The notes under the pieces: model-generated
Databases searched by the model: none
Seen by the model: the letters and a program-made list of their open reading frames with translations, nothing else
Told to the model about the DNA's origin: nothing
Assembly: GCF_025449215.1 (NCBI RefSeq)
Contig: NZ_CP104900.1
Span: 1,922,001 to 1,986,000 of the forward strand
DNA from: Shewanella seohaensis
Lineage (GTDB): Bacteria > Pseudomonadota > Gammaproteobacteria > Enterobacterales > Shewanellaceae
DNA: 64,000 nt
Direction of reading: 5' to 3'
Shown: positions 36,807 through 46,303 of the stretch, piece by piece
Numbering within the stretch: position 1 is the stretch's first letter
Layout of the letters: every line of letters begins with the position of its first letter
Position numbers and translations under genes: made by a program

Positions 36807-39623
36807 TTGAAGTTATTACCTATCACATCGCTAGTGCTTTTATCCCTCGGAATACTGCCCAATGCCCATGCAGAAACCAGCACTAAACCGCTTACCCTGA
36901 CCGACATTATGCATTTTGAGTCCCTCGAAAAACCCGTTATCGCTGACAATGGTCAAGTGCTCGCGGTGGAGGTGGCGCCAGATCGTGGCGATAGCCATGG
37001 TTTGATTAAGAATCTACAAACAGGTAACGCGTTTCAGATTGAAGGTGGCTCGGATCCTATCGTGAGTCACACAGGCCGTTACGTAGCGATGGCGGTTAAA
37101 CCCAGTTTACTCACCGTTGAAACCAGCGATGCTAAAGCGAAGAAAAAGCTTAAGGCCGATATGGTGCTGCTCGACACTGAAACGGGTACGCAAACCAAAT
37201 TTGAACGGGTAAAAGAATTTGTCTTTAGCGACGATGGCGCACATTTAGCCATTTGGTTTGAAGCCGACGAAGAGGCCAAGAAAGACGCCAAAGAGAAAAC
37301 CGAAGGCATTGATGATAAGCCCAAAGCCGAGAAGGTGAAGGTCGATAAGTTCGACCAAGGCCGTCGTTTGAGTTTAGTGAATTTGTCTTCGCCATCGCAG
37401 CGGGTGGATCTGGAGCATGTGACCGCCTATCAGTTTGATAAAGACAGTCGCCGCTTGGCTATCGCTGTCAATGATATCGAGGCGAAACAACATCAACTGC
37501 AACTGATTGATTTGAAAGACTACAAAAAATCAACGGCATTTGAATCTCAAACTCAGCAAATCGGTGCGGTTTCACTGTCGAAAAATGGTCGCTGGCTGGC
37601 CTTTACTCAAGGGGATGCGAGTGAATTACCCTATGGCCGCAGCTATCAGTTAAGCCTAGTCGATATCGCTTCGGGCAAAATTCGCCCCGTGCCAAACACC
37701 AAAGAGTGGACGTTAAACCGTTACGCCAGTTTAAACTTCTCGCTAGACAATGAGCGACTCTTCTTTGGCCGCGTGCCTGAAGTGAGCCAGCAGCTCAGCC
37801 TGAAGAAAATTGCTGAAGAAAAAGATCTTTACGACAAAGAGATAGTTACAGGGCAGCGCGGGCTTAAAGTTTGGCATGGGGACGATCCACGGATTAAACC
37901 CCATGAAATCAAACAATATGATAAAGAGCAAAAGCGCACTTACTTAGCAGTGCTGCATTTAGGTTCAAACAATGTGGTGCAGCTTGGCGATAAAACGGTG
38001 CCGGATGTGACTCTGTCGCAGCATAAGCGTTATATGCTGGCAAGCTCTGACTTACCCTATCGCAAGATGATCACTTGGGCGGGGTTTTATCAAGATTATT
38101 ACTTGGTGGATATCAACACGGGTCGCAAATTGCCGCTGTTAACCCAACAACCCAGCGATGCTGAACCGAGCTTATCGGGCGACGGTAAATATGTGGCTTA
38201 TTATCAGCAAGGTAATGTGTACTTATACGATATTGCCGAAGGGCGCCGTACTAATCTGACCAAGTCTTTAAAAGTGAGTTTTGCCGATGAAGACCATGAT
38301 TATCCCTCCAATGCGCCGGGTTATGGTTTTGGCCCTTGGCTTAAGGACGATGCAGGTTTCCTCGTCTACGACAAATACGATGTGTGGCAGTTTAATACCG
38401 CATCGAAAAGCGGATTTGCCTTAACCGCAGGGCAGGGCCGCGCCCAAAAAATCCAATATCGTGTTGAAGGTTTAGTCGATAATCCCGATGAGCCAACCAC
38501 ACTGGCCTACAATGCCACTGTGCTGCTGCATGGTTACAGCGACAAGACTAAGGCCGATGGTTTTTATCAAGCGACCTTAGGCGAAGCGGGCGTTAAGACT
38601 TTGATGGAAGGCGAGTATAAATTAACTGTGCTTGGTCGCAGTAAAGATGCGGATACCTTAGTGTTTTCTAAGGAGCGCTTCGATCTGTTCCCTGACTTGT
38701 ATACCGCAAGTTATCAGGCCCCGCAAAATGCCGTGAAGCAAACCGATTTAGATAAGCAGCGCCAAGCCTTTCATTGGAGCCAAGCCGAATTAGTGCATTG
38801 GACCAATGGTGATGGCAAGCCGCTCGATGGCGTGTTGATTAAGCCGACGAACTATCAAGCGGGCGAGCGTTATCCTGTGCTGGTTTACTACTATCGCTTT
38901 ATGACCGACAGACTGCATGCCTTCCCGCAAATGAAGGTCAACCACAGACCAAACTTTGCTTGGTATGTGAATAATGGTTATGCGGTATTCTTGCCGGATA
39001 TTCGTTTCGATATCGGTTATCCCGGTGCCAGTTCGGTTCAAGCCCTGACCTCGGGCGTGCAAAAGCTTATCGATATGGGCGTTGCCGATGCTAACGCCAT
39101 TGGTTTACAAGGACACTCTTGGAGCGGTTATCAAACGGCATTTGCCATCACTCAAACCAAGATGTTTAAAGCTGCGGTGGCGGGTGCACCAGTGGCCAAC
39201 ATGACCAGCGCCTACAGCGGTATTCGCCATGGCACAGGGCTTGCGCGCCAATTCCAATACGAAACCGGCCAAAGCCGCATAGGTGAAAGCCTCTTTGCTG
39301 CGCCGCAAAAGTATATTGAGAACTCGCCGGTCTTCTATGCCGATCGCATTCAAACGCCGTTGATGATCATGTTTGGTGATAAAGACGATGCGGTGCCTTG
39401 GGAGCAAGGTGTTGAAATGTACTTAGCGATGCGCCGTGCGGGTAAGGATGTGGTGTTTTTACAATATGAAGATGAACCCCATCATCTGAAGAAATACCCT
39501 AATAAGCTCGATTACAGCATTCGCATGATGGAATACTTCGACCATTATCTTAAAGGTAAACCCGCGCCAACTTGGTTAAGCCAAGGCGAAGCCTATGTCG
39601 AATATAAAGCCGATGATGAGTAA
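36807..39623 (+). CDS. Secreted S9-family prolyl-oligopeptidase-like peptidase
   Basis: A 938-residue exported protein. The signal peptide is MKLLPITSLVLLSLGILPNAHA. A long beta-propeller region (about 40-640) includes repeats such as SLSGDGKYVAYYQQGNVYLYD. The C-terminal alpha/beta-hydrolase domain has the nucleophile GHSWSGYQTA (about 770), the aspartate in MFGDKDDAVPW and the histidine in EDEPHHLKKY. The start is TTG, read after AAGAGGAAGA. A Lys/Glu-rich insertion (about 150-180) lies in the propeller. Likely role is digestion of peptides outside the cytoplasm. It is a lone gene with its own terminator. Confidence 0.88.
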   Translation: MKLLPITSLVLLSLGILPNAHAETSTKPLTLTDIMHFESLEKPVIADNGQVLAVEVAPDRGDSHGLIKNLQTGNAFQIEGGSDPIVSHTGRYVAMAVKPSLLTVETSDAKAKKKLKADMVLLDTETGTQTKFERVKEFVFSDDGAHLAIWFEADEEAKKDAKEKTEGIDDKPKAEKVKVDKFDQGRRLSLVNLSSPSQRVDLEHVTAYQFDKDSRRLAIAVNDIEAKQHQLQLIDLKDYKKSTAFESQTQQIGAVSLSKNGRWLAFTQGDASELPYGRSYQLSLVDIASGKIRPVPNTKEWTLNRYASLNFSLDNERLFFGRVPEVSQQLSLKKIAEEKDLYDKEIVTGQRGLKVWHGDDPRIKPHEIKQYDKEQKRTYLAVLHLGSNNVVQLGDKTVPDVTLSQHKRYMLASSDLPYRKMITWAGFYQDYYLVDINTGRKLPLLTQQPSDAEPSLSGDGKYVAYYQQGNVYLYDIAEGRRTNLTKSLKVSFADEDHDYPSNAPGYGFGPWLKDDAGFLVYDKYDVWQFNTASKSGFALTAGQGRAQKIQYRVEGLVDNPDEPTTLAYNATVLLHGYSDKTKADGFYQATLGEAGVKTLMEGEYKLTVLGRSKDADTLVFSKERFDLFPDLYTASYQAPQNAVKQTDLDKQRQAFHWSQAELVHWTNGDGKPLDGVLIKPTNYQAGERYPVLVYYYRFMTDRLHAFPQMKVNHRPNFAWYVNNGYAVFLPDIRFDIGYPGASSVQALTSGVQKLIDMGVADANAIGLQGHSWSGYQTAFAITQTKMFKAAVAGAPVANMTSAYSGIRHGTGLARQFQYETGQSRIGESLFAAPQKYIENSPVFYADRIQTPLMIMFGDKDDAVPWEQGVEMYLAMRRAGKDVVFLQYEDEPHHLKKYPNKLDYSIRMMEYFDHYLKGKPAPTWLSQGEAYVEYKADDE

Positions 39624-39646
39624 TCTTCTGTTTTAGGTTTATCTAT

Positions 39647-39677
39647 AAAAACGCCACCGAAAGGTGGCGTTTTTTTA
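39647..39677 (+). terminator. Terminator after the S9 peptidase gene
   Basis: AACGCCACC / GGTGGCGTT with loop GAAA, followed by a run of T. Confidence 0.9.
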
Positions 39678-39733
39678 TGACAATAAGGGCGCGAGCTAGC
39701 TCATTGAAATAGTCCTTTTGTACTCTTGGAATT

Positions 39734-39805
39734 ACCATGGCTCACCTGTTTAGCATTAGCGTAGTCTGTAAGTTTTAAAGAAATACAAAGCATGCTTTGG
39801 GACAA
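39734..39805 (+). repeat. 72-bp direct repeat, copy 1
   Basis: It begins ACCATGGCTCACCTGTTTAG and ends GCTTTGGGACAA. It matches the copy at 39965-40036 with only four substitutions. Function unknown; it lies at the left edge of the second accessory patch. Confidence 0.85.
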
Positions 39806-39928
39806 GAAGAGCGTTAAATATTGGAAGACGAATATCATTGCTTGGTTATTGAATGCAGACCATATTTAAGGGCGAACCATGGTATTTGCTCAACGACACG
39901 CAGCAAGTCCTTCCTTGGATGCTCGACC

Positions 39929-39958
39929 GCCCCGTCCATGGGGCGGACGGTCGTCTCG
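39929..39958. repeat. GC-rich hairpin between the two 72-bp repeats
   Basis: CCGCCCC / GGGGCGG with loop GTCCAT, flanked by CGA and a second partial stem ending CGGTCG. It is strikingly GC-rich for this AT-rich patch. Confidence 0.55.
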
Positions 39959-39964
39959 CTAATC

Positions 39965-40036
39965 ACCATGGCTCACCTGTTTAGCATTAGCGTGGTCTGT
40001 AAGTTTTAAAGAAATACGAAGCACGCTTTGGGACAA
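39965..40036 (+). repeat. 72-bp direct repeat, copy 2
   Basis: Second copy of the element at 39734-39805, in the same orientation with 231 bp between starts. After it the sequence becomes AT-rich up to the minus-strand island gene. Confidence 0.85.
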
Positions 40037-40133
40037 AAATGAGTTAGATTTTTTATCTAACGTGGAAGCTTTTTATTAGAAAAGCTATGGCGAAAACATG
40101 TTCTTTAAAAGGAATGCCTTTCCAAATGTTGTA

Positions 40134-41068
40134 TTATATCTGTTGATACGGTCTGTGAGTAAAGCGTTTGAAATTTAACAGATGTGAGTTCTTGCTTTGT
40201 AAATGCTTAACTACGCTAAACCATTCCAAGTTCAGCGAGAACAATCGTTCCCCCTTCTCGGTATCAACAACATCGATGTCATTCAGTAAACAGTCATACT
40301 CTAGCTCAACTTGACGTCTCTTTGCATTAATGACTTCTATGCTTTCATCCATCTTATTTTTTACTAAGCTTCTGCTTTTCAGATGCATTTCTGAAATTGC
40401 ATAGATGTAGCCATCCATAATTTCGTGCAGATCAATTTTATCACCATAGTTTGATAACTTATTTTTATTAACACCACCATCTATTAGTGCCTGCTTATCA
40501 AGCGGAACGTGAAACACTGCAAAATTTTGATTGTCTTCAGGTCGAGTGCGGAAGCCTGAAGTGAAAGTTCTGACAGGAAGCGAAGCATGTTGGACATAAT
40601 TGCGCAGCTCACATCCTACTACGTATTCAGAGTTTTCATGGTATATCTTGTCTCGATGCGATTTTATTTCCTCTTTATCATTTTCTGAATCAGTAATTTT
40701 ATTCACGAAACAAGTGATTTTTACAATATTGCCATCTATATTTTTGTGCTCGCGATAGTGGTCGTCAAGGTATCGCTTACTCAAATTTAAACTGTTAAAA
40801 AAAGTCGATTTAGTTTACTTCGACAATCATGATTCTTAACGTAATCGCACGTAACGCTGTTAGAAATTACTCTGACACTCATCTCATACATTACAGATTT
40901 AGCATCAACGTAGGATTCTATAACCTGATCATATAATTCTTCATGATTGAGTATCCTTGATAGAACCTTCCTAGCATTGCTTAGTTCGCTGTACTCATTA
41001 TCACTCATCTTGATTCTGTGAGTTACAAGTACATGACCATTCATAATGTAAAAATGTAGTTCTTTCAA
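40134..41068 (-). CDS. Unrecognised AT-rich island gene, probably one 311-residue protein split by a one-base loss
   Basis: As written there are two adjacent frames with a 2-bp gap: 93 residues (41068-40787) and 216 residues (40784-40134). The first ends RSKLNRLFLTV at a run of seven T on the coding strand (A7 at 40797-40803). One more T turns this into RLFFNSLNLSKRYLDDHY and joins the frames exactly. The joined protein has a helical N-terminus, a central LRNYVQHASLPV and a charged C-terminus with likely coiled coil (KNKMDESIEVINAKRRQVELEY). RNYVQH fits the RNxxxH pattern of HEPN ribonuclease-type proteins, but that pattern alone is weak evidence. Base use is clearly AT-rich against its neighbours, indicating transfer. 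Function unknown. Confidence 0.65.
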
Positions 41069-41851
41069 ATTATTAACCTTGATGATGATTGCAGTTTTTC
41101 ATTTTCTACACATTACATAAATAAGTAAAGCTAGGTTAAATAACAATTAATTAAATTGCGAGGAATGAAATTATTGATAAGAAAAGGGGCATTAGCTTTT
41201 TAGCCAAATGAACAGTTCGATGGTCGTTAAGATTGGCATTGTTGCAACAGTGACCGTTGGCGGCATGGATGCCGCCGTCGAGCCTATAGGGACATATTCA
41301 CGGCGTGTCACTGGGGAAACTATGACAATTAATCCTACACACCTGACGACGAACTTATCTCGCTTTGGGGCAAAAGCTTTTAGCCAGATGAACAGTCGAA
41401 TGGTCGTAAAGATTGTCATTGTTGCAACTGTGACCGTTGGCGGCATGGATGCCGCCGTCGAGCCCTCAGGGATGAGTTTATGGCGTGTCGCAGGGGAAAC
41501 AATGGCAATTCATCCTACACACCTGACGACAAACTTTTCTCGCTTTGGGGCAAAAAAGTTTTTAGCCAGATGAACAGTTCAATGGTTGTAAAGATTGTCA
41601 TTGTTGCAACTGTGACTTTCTAAAACATCTAGGTTTTAGTAGGGCCTTCATGAATGCTTCTTGTGAAATAACAAGAGGTCTCACAGGGGAAAATGACAAT
41701 GCATCCTACACTCCTGACGATAAAGTCATATTGCTTTCAAGCAGTTATAGAACATCAAAGGCAATGAATTAATATTGCATCGCCATTTTGGGAGATAGCT
41801 TAATAAGCTTTGGATATTTAGCTTAGAGATGATGGCGATATCAGAGCCAAA
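41069..41851. other. Repeat-filled gap after the island gene
   Basis: No convincing gene. Most of it is the R2 tandem array. Open frames across the array (for example 41192-41446 minus) only echo the repeat twice and are rejected as genes. Confidence 0.7.
41191..41730 (+). repeat. R2 tandem array: two 180-bp units plus a diverged third
   Basis: Unit 1 is 41191-41370 and unit 2 is 41371-41550, with identical period and about 90 per cent match. Unit 3 starts at 41552, keeps GAACAGTTCAATGG and GATTGTCATTGTTGCAACTG, then diverges in the middle and resumes with CACAGGGGAAAATGACAATG and CATCCTACACTCCTGACGA near 41678-41720. Each unit has inverted arms (ATTGTCATTGTT..GTGAC and GTCAC..AACAATGACAAT) around a central hairpin: GGCGGCAT/ATGCCGCC in units 1-2 and CTAAAAC/GTTTTAG in unit 3. 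A solo copy lies at 10795-10931. Confidence 0.85.
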
Positions 41852-42279
41852 TCAATTTTTGCTTGAGCTTTCAGCTTCTTTGGCGGTGCGGTTAACGATA
41901 TCGGTGCCAGCGTCGAGATACTGTTTATAGGTATCATCCCCCAGGCCACCAGTTTATCGTCTTTAAAAATCAGTGGGGTGCATTCTTCTTTGGTGGTCAC
42001 GCCATCGGATTTTTCATGGTGAGTACGATAAAAGAGCACTTGTAGCTGGCCATCCTTAATGGATTTCGCCTCTGAAAAGTCGGCTTTGCCAAATAGGTTT
42101 TTGACGGCGGAAATATCCTGCCCTAGGGTTAACTCGTTTAATTTCTGGTTGTTATAAACTTGCCTGTCTTCCCAATCCATTTCATCCGGGGTGGGCTCAT
42201 ATACCAGCACCACAACAGCGACGAAGGCGACATACGCGGCAAATATACTACCAATAATGACCGAAGTTTTTGATTTCAT
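41852..42279 (-). CDS. DUF3192 family membrane/periplasmic protein with a one-base loss near its end
   Basis: An N-terminal transmembrane segment (KTSVIIGSIFAAYVAFVAVVVLVY) is followed by a small soluble domain with LTLGQDISAVKNLFGKADF, typical of DUF3192 (related to SmpA/OmlA-like folds). As written the frame runs on to 41818 with an atypical tail. The G-run at 41938-41942 (C on the plus strand) has five bases; six give LVAWGDDTYKQYLDAGTD and a stop at 41852, which is the expected end for a 142-residue protein. Function unknown. Confidence 0.75.
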
Positions 42280-42389
42280 TGAATCTAATTCCTTTGCATA
42301 TCCAATGTACTATCTGGCAAGTCAATAAAATACGCCTTTGATGGCCTAAGGTAAACGGCTTTATTGCAACTTAGTGTTAACAATAGGTG

Positions 42390-43172
42390 CTAATCGACCT
42401 GCGGCGTATTGGTGGGGCCGTTAACCCTAAAATCCTTGAGGTTGATGTTTAAGGGTAAATCGATTTGTAACTGGGCTAATTTATAACTGAGGCGAGCCAT
42501 GTCTCGTCCTTCGGCGAGTTTCTTGGCTTGTTTTGCGCCAAGATTGGGCAGCGAAGAAAACAACGCCGCTAGGGTCCTGAAGGTTCGCAGTAATTCTGCC
42601 GCCGATTTTGGGCCTATGCCTGCGATGCCGGGGATTTTATTGCCGCTATCACCAGCCAATGCCATTAAATCAAGAAATTGGCTACGATCGACACCCAATT
42701 TTTGTTCAAGCTCAGCGATGTTGAGGTACTGCTGATTAAAATGATCCCATTGACTGATACGAGGGTGATTGAGTTGGCTAAAGCCTTTATCGGTTGACAC
42801 GATAACGGCCTCACCTTGAGCTTTGGCGGTTTTCATCGCAAGGGTAGCGATAACATCATCGGCCTCGGCTGCGGCATAAATCGATTGGATTGGTAAGCTT
42901 TTTAGGTGTTCCTGCAGTGCCGGTAAGCCCGCAGCCAGAGGCTCGGGCATAGGTTTACGGCCCTTTTTATAATCGGGGTAAAGCTGTTTACGCCAGGAGA
43001 TCTCATCACCATCCCAGACGATGGCGACATGGGTCGGGTGGTGAATGCGCAGCAGTTTAGTGCAGGCGACACTCACACGCTCCGTTAAACTGTCCATATC
43101 GTTCTCATCTGGGATCGCCGCATAAATCCGGCGAACTAAGTTGAGACCATCGATAATTAAAAACTTATTCAT
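42390..43172 (-). CDS. xni: Flap endonuclease Xni (ExoIX)
   Basis: A 260-residue FEN-type nuclease related to the 5' nuclease domain of DNA polymerase I. It shows FLIIDGLNLVRRIYAA at the N-terminus, VAIVWDGDEISWRKQLYPDYKKGRKPMP, the acidic metal site AEADDVIATLA, DKGFSQL, and the helix-hairpin-helix segment IPGIAGIGPKSAAELLRTF. It removes 5' flaps during DNA replication and repair. It is followed by ppnN on the same strand (14-bp gap). Confidence 0.93.
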   Translation of the reverse strand: MNKFLIIDGLNLVRRIYAAIPDENDMDSLTERVSVACTKLLRIHHPTHVAIVWDGDEISWRKQLYPDYKKGRKPMPEPLAAGLPALQEHLKSLPIQSIYAAAEADDVIATLAMKTAKAQGEAVIVSTDKGFSQLNHPRISQWDHFNQQYLNIAELEQKLGVDRSQFLDLMALAGDSGNKIPGIAGIGPKSAAELLRTFRTLAALFSSLPNLGAKQAKKLAEGRDMARLSYKLAQLQIDLPLNINLKDFRVNGPTNTPQVD

Positions 43173-43186
43173 TGGCGGTTATTGTT

Positions 43187-44541
43187 TTACTTCACTATTT
43201 GGTAGCAGGGAACATACGCGCTTCCCGGCAGTTTCATCCTATGTTGGGCGACAAAAGCGCCCAGCAAATTGTCCATCAGCTCCATTAAATGTGGATCCCC
43301 TTTAATGTGGAAGGGGCCTAGTTGTTCAATCTGCTTGATGGTGTCTGATTTTACATTACCCGCCACGATACCCGAAAACGCTTTACGCAAATTGGCGGCC
43401 AGCTCGGCTTTATTGGCCTGATAATGTAAATTCAAGTTGGCCATCACCTCATGGCTAGGGATAAACGGCAATTGGAACTCGGGTTCTATCTTAAGTCCCC
43501 ATTGATATTGATAGGCATCGCCGGTAGCGCGGCGATGGGTTTTCACTTGCTCCATGCCTTGCTTCATCACCCGCGCGACTTCGGCAGGATTGTCAATGAT
43601 GATTTGATATTTTTGCTGCGCCTGTGGCCCTAAGGTAGCGGCGATAAACTCATCAATTTTAATAAAATAATCCGCGCTCTCACTGGGCCCCGTGAGCACC
43701 AGTGGGAAGGGGGTATCCTGATTTTCTTTATTGAGCAAAATACCCAAAATATACAGTAGCTCTTCGGCGGTACCCGCACCGCCGGGGAAGATAATAATGC
43801 CGTGGCCTAGACGCACAAAGGCTTCGAGGCGTTTTTCTATATCGGGTAAAATCACCAGCTCGTTAACAATTTGGTTAGGTGGCTCGGCGGCAATAATGCT
43901 GGGCTCAGTGAGACCAATATAACGCGCATTCTTAATCCGCTGTTTCGCATGACCAATTGCCGCGCCCTTCATCGGGCCTTCCATCGCCCCAGGGCCACAG
44001 CCAGTGCAAATATCGAGTTCTCTTAGGCCAAGCTGATAGCCCACCTCGCGGGTGTATTGGTATTCGACGGCATTAATACTGTGACCACCCCAACAGACGA
44101 CCACATTGGGGTCTTTCATCGGTGCGATGGCGCGGGCGTTACGCAAAATATCGAACACTACGTTAGTAATGTGGCTGGCGTTGGTGAGATTGATATGTTT
44201 AAGGGTGTCGTACTTGTCGCTGATATAAAGGATATCCCGTAGCACCGAAAACAAGTGTTCTTGGATCCCTGTGATAATTTGGCCGTCGACAAAGGCTTGC
44301 TCGGGGGATTGATAAGCTCTAGCTTAACCCCTCGTTCACGTTGTAACACATTGATATCGAAGCTCTGGTATTGCTCGAAAAGCGCTTTAGAGTTGTCGGT
44401 CTTGAGGCCGGCGGCGAGGACGGCGAGTGAGCAGTTACGATACAGTTGATATAGGGCGCTCTTGGCACTATTTTTGAGGCGATCAACTTCGAGTTGTGAA
44501 AGCTGATCCATGCTGCCCTTAGGGCTGACTTTTACTATCAT
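43187..44541 (-). CDS. ppnN: Nucleotide 5'-monophosphate nucleosidase PpnN, interrupted by a one-base loss
   Basis: A LOG-family enzyme that cleaves nucleoside monophosphates into base and ribose-5-phosphate; in E. coli it is bound by (p)ppGpp. The catalytic LOG segment [18 protein letters not shown] is near residue 265, and [42 protein letters not shown] precedes it in shorter pieces. The frame is broken at 44303-44307, where five G on the plus strand replace six. Repair gives [26 protein letters not shown] and a 451-residue protein, the normal length. As written, two overlapping frames remain. Confidence 0.88.
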
Positions 44542-44597
44542 TTATCACTCCTTCGTCTCGACAGGAGTGATAAGAGGCGACGTATAGGCGGACTTTG

Positions 44598-46154
44598 TTA
44601 TACGTCAATCACAACCCTGTCTCTGCTTTCATGTTTTGCTTTGTAGAGTGCTGCATCGGCGCGCTCGAAGGTTTCATGTATGAGCTCGTTCCCCATAACC
44701 TGCGCAGCCCCTATAGATACTGTAACTGTAATTCGCTGATTTTTAAATTTAAATGGAATATTTTTTACTTTCTCACGGACTCTGTTTAAAAGTTGAGCAA
44801 TATCTCCACCGTCAATATCGGGCAGGATGAGCACAAACTCTTCACCGCCGTAGCGGGCGACAAACTCGGTATCCCGTAGGGAGTTCTTTAATGCCATGGC
44901 GATGACCTGCAGGGTTTTATCGCCTGTACTGTGGCCAAAGCTGTCATTGATACTCTTAAAGTGGTCGATATCGGCCACCGCAATCCACAGTGGGCTTTTA
45001 TGGCGCTGATAATTGCGATACTCAAGTTCCATGCGCTCTTCGAGGGCAGCACGGTTGGGGAGCTGGGTTAAGCTGTCCAATAGATTGAGTTTTTGTTGCT
45101 CGAAGAGTCGCTCTTTATAGGTGTTCGCCTCGTTGCTCAGCTCGTTAAGCTCTTTGCGCATGGTTTCCATCGACTTGCGCAGCAAGGCTTGTTCACGCTG
45201 CTCTAAGGCTTCTTTGCGGGCGAGGGCGGAGCGAATCGAGCTAAGCTGCTCGGTCAACTGGGCTTTAAGATCGACGATATCGTCGGTGTCGATAATGGCT
45301 TCACCCACATTATCGACGCGCGAATTGATTTCACGGTTGAGCTGGGTTTTTAGCTGAAAACTGCGCTGGTTGTGATTATAGGATTCACTCACCACTTCAC
45401 GTACCGCGGCTAAGGCATCGTTTAGGGCGTATAAAAACTCTTGCGAGGCCGATTTTTCGCGGGCGATGTTATCGAGCAGCAGAGATAAAATGGTTTGATA
45501 GGCTTCGAGCAAGGTATCGATTTCGACTTCCGATGCCAGCAGCTCTTTAATCACCAGCACTTGGTCGCGTTGATCTTTACGAAACTCGATTTCCGAAATC
45601 ATCTGCGCCAGTTCGTGGGCGAGTTGCCTGTGCTTAGGCAAGACATCGAGCTTTTCAGTCTCGTTGAACTGCTGCTGCAGGATGGTATCGTAGAAACCAA
45701 TGATTTGTTTAACTTTAGGAATATATTCCCACACAGTGTGGAACGGTTTAGAGAGATCTTGCTTGAAGTAGTTAACTTCTTTTTTGAGTTTTTCTGGCGC
45801 CGAGTTAACCCGTTGGATTTGGCGAATGACTTGAGCAAGCCCTGTGCGACTCTCTTCCAGTTGCACCATCACGTGGTTGTACTGACCCTTTAACAGCCGT
45901 TCAACATCAACCAACTCCGGTAATGCTTCATCGACTCGCTCAAAGGTATTTAGATTGTGGCGAAGTTTGGCAAGTTTATTATCCAGTTCTAAATTCTGCC
46001 CTTTGCAGGCAAGACTTAAATGGCCAATAAATTGGAGTAGTGTTTGTAACTTAGCATTCCTGTCTTCGTTTACTTCATCGAGGGCCAATTTTGCCGAGTG
46101 AAGTTTTTGCTGAAGCAATGCCAGCTGTGTCACTGTCGCGTTGGAATCCTTCAT
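44598..46154 (-). CDS. Diguanylate cyclase with long coiled-coil N-terminal region
   Basis: A 518-residue soluble protein. Residues 1-340 are mostly helical and coiled-coil without transmembrane segments. The C-terminal GGDEF domain has DSLTQLPNRAALEERM, DIDHFKSINDSFGHSTGDKTLQ and the active-site loop RYGGEEFVLI. It should make cyclic di-GMP from two GTP. The inhibitory I-site reads RDTE instead of RxxD, so feedback inhibition may be weak. The N-terminal region probably senses or scaffolds, but no known domain was recognised. It is cotranscribable with the TPR gene upstream (about 149 bp gap). Confidence 0.9.
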   Translation of the reverse strand: MKDSNATVTQLALLQQKLHSAKLALDEVNEDRNAKLQTLLQFIGHLSLACKGQNLELDNKLAKLRHNLNTFERVDEALPELVDVERLLKGQYNHVMVQLEESRTGLAQVIRQIQRVNSAPEKLKKEVNYFKQDLSKPFHTVWEYIPKVKQIIGFYDTILQQQFNETEKLDVLPKHRQLAHELAQMISEIEFRKDQRDQVLVIKELLASEVEIDTLLEAYQTILSLLLDNIAREKSASQEFLYALNDALAAVREVVSESYNHNQRSFQLKTQLNREINSRVDNVGEAIIDTDDIVDLKAQLTEQLSSIRSALARKEALEQREQALLRKSMETMRKELNELSNEANTYKERLFEQQKLNLLDSLTQLPNRAALEERMELEYRNYQRHKSPLWIAVADIDHFKSINDSFGHSTGDKTLQVIAMALKNSLRDTEFVARYGGEEFVLILPDIDGGDIAQLLNRVREKVKNIPFKFKNQRITVTVSIGAAQVMGNELIHETFERADAALYKAKHESRDRVVIDV

Positions 46155-46303
46155 CCGGAGTATTTTCCTAACTCTGTAGGGCTAACAAGCATGACGTCCT
46201 CTGTCCAGATTAGCGGTAAACTCATATGCTTCTAATGTTATAACAATGGCGGTAGAGTGCAAATTGCTTTCCCCATGCCACGATGATTAATTGTCGATAT
46301 TGA

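Noticed and set aside
41192..41446. 84-codon frame on the minus strand across the tandem array
   Set aside because: Its translation simply repeats itself with the 180-bp period (MPPTVTVATM twice), there is no ribosome site, and the DNA is better explained as repeat with hairpins.
41208..41573. 121-codon frame on the plus strand across the same array
   Set aside because: Same reason: internal repeat (AFSQMNSRMVVKI) and no family resemblance or start signal.
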